From NCBI GenBank assembly GCA_025786725.1, contig JAHLTZ010000022.1:372001-436000 (forward strand): a stretch of DNA of 64,000 bases, read 5' to 3'. This document shows positions 61,828 through 64,000 of this stretch, one piece after another. A program made the position numbers and the translations under genes. Source of the DNA: Syncephalis fuscata. Its lineage: Eukaryota > Zoopagomycota > Zoopagomycetes > Zoopagales > Piptocephalidaceae. A model generated the notes under the pieces. It had not been told where the DNA came from. It saw nothing but the letters and a program-made list of their open reading frames with translations, and did not search any database. Within the stretch, counting starts at the first letter, position 1. Every line of letters begins with the position of its first letter.

Positions 61828-62983
61828 ATGATAATTTCCAATCCCAAGCCTCTCATTGCTCTCGTGGTTGCTGCATCGACACTAGTATCCGCCATAAATG
61901 CTACCCCACCACCTGCTTCAGCATCTGTTGCATCATCTGCCGTAGTACCTCAAGAGATTCAGGATTAATAAACAAGCGCAAGGAACATTTAGGACAGAAA
62001 GAATCAACCATCCGAAGGTTTGACGGTATGATACAATATCAAGTCGGCTATGCCGTCAAATCAATTTCAATGAGATTGAAAGACAATACTAAACTTGTAT
62101 TCTAACCTAAATCTGTATTTTTATTTTAAAATTTCAAAATCACATTAGTTAATGAAATATTTAAAGGAAAACTAAGAGTATACGATGCATTCGGCATATC
62201 AGGTCTTTTTATTGAAAAAGCATCCTATCACGAAAGTGGTTATATTGTAACTAGATCAAGACTAGGCAACAGCAAAGTTCAATTTATTTGCGGAGATGAC
62301 GAAGTAAAAGCACCAAGTTTCCGATTCTTTAAGGTATGTTCACATTTAATATTGGACTATTGCTAACGTGCTTGAATAACAACAGGATGCTTATGAGCTT
62401 TCACAAACGCATCCAGGGCTTTATGAAGGTACTGAATATGTATCTGGACCTAAACAGCGAGTATTTGAGCCCAAGTTCAAGCTTGAATGCTTTTTGGGCA
62501 CCCAAAGCGATGGCGGCACAGCCTTAGAAGATATCTTTGCAGGAGGAAACATATCAGTTGAAGTTGCAACGAAATATGTTGAACGAATTTCAAAAGGTAA
62601 ACAGGCACACAAATAGTATAAGCATTATAACATAGTATCAATTAGGTCTGCAATACATGCGCACAATAGGCTGGATGCCTAGCAAAATGGATCACAGTAA
62701 GTTTGATTGAACTTTAGTCTGCATTACAATGGCACTGATATTTGATTTAGACTTTGTTGGAGATAAAAATGGATATCTATTCTACAGGTCTCATGCTGAC
62801 AGTGTTGATTTGAACTCCAAAGATTTGAGTTTAGGTGTGAAAAAAGCACTAATCAATGACTATAACGAGACCCTTTGGGGAGTACTTGGAAAATTGTACA
62901 AGATAATTCTTAAAACCAAAGACTACGAATTATCAAAAGAAGAGGTCAAGAAGAGATACATACAATACAAAATAGTATTTTAG
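61828..62983 (+). CDS. Secreted protein of unknown function
   Basis: Not recognised. The ATG at 61828 starts a clear signal peptide (MIISNPKPLIALVVAASTLVSA) followed by an Ala/Pro/Ser stretch. One base seems lost near 61963, after which the frame reads LINKRKEHLGQKES and GYAVKSISMRLKDNTKL. An intron of about 45 bp near 62100-62145 then joins NEIFKGKLRVYDAFGISG, but the phase fits only if another base is missing. Later exons (ending about 62334, 62385-62597, about 62648-62690 and 62722-62983) read YEGTEYVSGPKQRVFEPKF, GLQYMRTIGWMPSKMDH and ICITMALIFDLDFVGDKNGY in matching phases. The C-terminus is Lys-rich. Total about 310 residues. No domain, membrane helix or catalytic motif seen; N-glycosylation sites occur. 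Exon structure is approximate. Confidence 0.55.
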
Positions 62984-63506
62984 CAATAAAACCGAGTTTA
63001 CAGATAATATTTTCGGCATATAAACATAACTATCGTATACCCAATTCACTTCCCGTTGTTTATGAGTATAATACTTAGTTATATTACCAGCCATAGTATC
63101 TTAAATTGCAAAACTAAATGTCATAAGCAATAAATTCGAATTTATTCTAAATCATTATTGTTCAAGTATTATTTTATTAATGCTTTTAATAGTCAATAAG
63201 CGTCAATTTAAACGAACTGTCCATTAATTTAATTATCATAGAAATGCTAATAAGTTTATTCATATGACAGTAGCTAGTAATAGTATATAGTATCATCTGC
63301 GCACAATTCATTGTAAAATAGACAAAATGGAATTAGCAATGGGCTAAGCATGAATAAGAAGATAAAGTATATGACGAAGGAGTAAAATTACTATATATTG
63401 GGAAATAAAAGACACTAGCGCATAGTGTAGCAAAGTAAACGATACATAAACAGTGGACTATCAGTGTATACAAATGTACACATCTGTTACTTATCGCTTG
63501 CTTGTT
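62984..63506. other. Convergent intergenic region, no gene seen
   Basis: AT-rich spacer between the 3' ends of the secreted-protein gene (plus) and the partial gene at the right edge (minus). Nothing recognisable. Confidence 0.5.
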
Positions 63507-64000
63507 TTAAAAGCTCATTTGCGACAGCGTGGCCCAACTTCGTCGTGCACCAGCCATGGCATCGACCATTGAAGAACGCCAAACATTTCGTTGATTGTTT
63601 GGGCCATTCTCAGCCAGTTCTGGATTACGGCCACCACCCACAAGTTTTGTAGGACTTGTTCGTGGTGAAGATGGCAACGAAGTAGTACTAGAATTATCGA
63701 TGGTAGTGATACCATTTTCTGTAGTTGTCGCTAATACATTGCGTGAAAGATCAGGCGCCGATTTACGCTTTGAACAGCCGTCGATGATAGAACCAGCAAG
63801 ACTGCTATGTCCAGCAGAGGTGTTATTAGCACCGACAGGCTGTGCTACAGTATGTGCACCATGTACTGGTAAAGTGGCAGCACCTTGCACACCAACACGT
63901 GCCAAAAACATACGCATTCGGTGTCGTAAAATATCGTGATAGATTTGTTCAGGTTTAGCACGGATAAGACCACGACGCATAAGGCGCACGTAAGCCCAGA
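63507..64000 (-). CDS. 3' end of an unidentified gene running off the window
   Basis: A minus-strand frame is open from the window edge to a stop at 63507. It enters as WAYVRLMRRGLIRAKPEQIYHDILRHRMRMFLARVG, a basic, helical stretch that looks like the tail of a folded domain. It then becomes Ser/Thr/Pro/Asn-rich (TSLPSSPRTSPTK) and ends ARRSWATLSQMSF. There is no intron in the visible part. I cannot identify the family from the ~160 residues available. The low-complexity tail resembles fungal regulatory or scaffold proteins. Confidence 0.7.
   Translation of the reverse strand, partial: WAYVRLMRRGLIRAKPEQIYHDILRHRMRMFLARVGVQGAATLPVHGAHTVAQPVGANNTSAGHSSLAGSIIDGCSKRKSAPDLSRNVLATTTENGITTIDNSSTTSLPSSPRTSPTKLVGGGRNPELAENGPNNQRNVWRSSMVDAMAGARRSWATLSQMSF

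Noticed and set aside
1-64000. tRNA genes
   Set aside because: I scanned for B-box-like GGTTCGANTCC patterns and saw none with a matching acceptor stem; a tRNAscan run would be decisive.

Overview
This is nuclear DNA from a eukaryote, most likely an early-diverging fungus (Mucoromycota/Zoopagomycota grade). It is AT-rich. Genes are split by short introns of about 45 to 105 bp with GTAAG-type donors and TAG acceptors. The gene content fits a fungus: an SH3-containing Cdc25-type RasGEF, a Mid1-like cysteine-rich protein, a QDE-1/RdRP-type RNA-dependent RNA polymerase, and the tri-snRNP protein SART-1/Snu66. I cannot name the species. No tRNA, rRNA, CRISPR array or recognisable transposase was seen.

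Layout: 1-1260 is a degenerate tandem satellite of about 82 bp period. 5.2-16.5 kb holds two plus-strand RasGEF genes (A and B), each after a long pyrimidine-rich leader. 17.7-19.5 kb is a UDP-glycosyltransferase (minus). 21.3-22.2 kb is a mitochondrial-type J protein (minus). 22.4-24.3 kb is a near-perfect inverted repeat with 806-bp arms and a 280-bp spacer. 24.4-28.9 kb is a third RasGEF, the SH3-carrying Cdc25-like gene (minus). 30.7-33.4 kb is SART-1/Snu66 (minus).

34.3-46.0 kb is a cluster for extracellular nucleotide breakdown: three secreted GDA1/CD39 NTPDases, one type II membrane ENPP phosphodiesterase, and an MFS transporter between them. 47.6-49.6 kb is an F-box protein with a probable beta-propeller. 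49.9-51.2 kb is an unfamiliar protein ending in a Rieske [2Fe-2S] domain. 51.4-53.0 kb is a broken subtilase. 54.0-54.7 kb is the Mid1-like gene. 54.8-59.9 kb is the RdRP. 61.8-63.0 kb is a secreted protein of unknown function. A minus-strand gene runs off the right edge.

Two functional themes stand out. One is Ras activation, with three RasGEF genes within 24 kb. The other is nucleotide scavenging or purinergic signalling, where apyrases plus ENPP would take extracellular NTPs to NMPs. The RdRP lies 30 kb from a long inverted repeat whose transcript would fold into a long hairpin, so an RNAi link is worth testing.

Many gene models are interrupted by single missing bases. Every case I could resolve in a conserved gene has the same sign (one base lost), often in a short homopolymer. 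I read these mainly as consensus errors rather than true pseudogenes, but the sequence alone cannot prove that. The subtilase is different and looks genuinely decayed.
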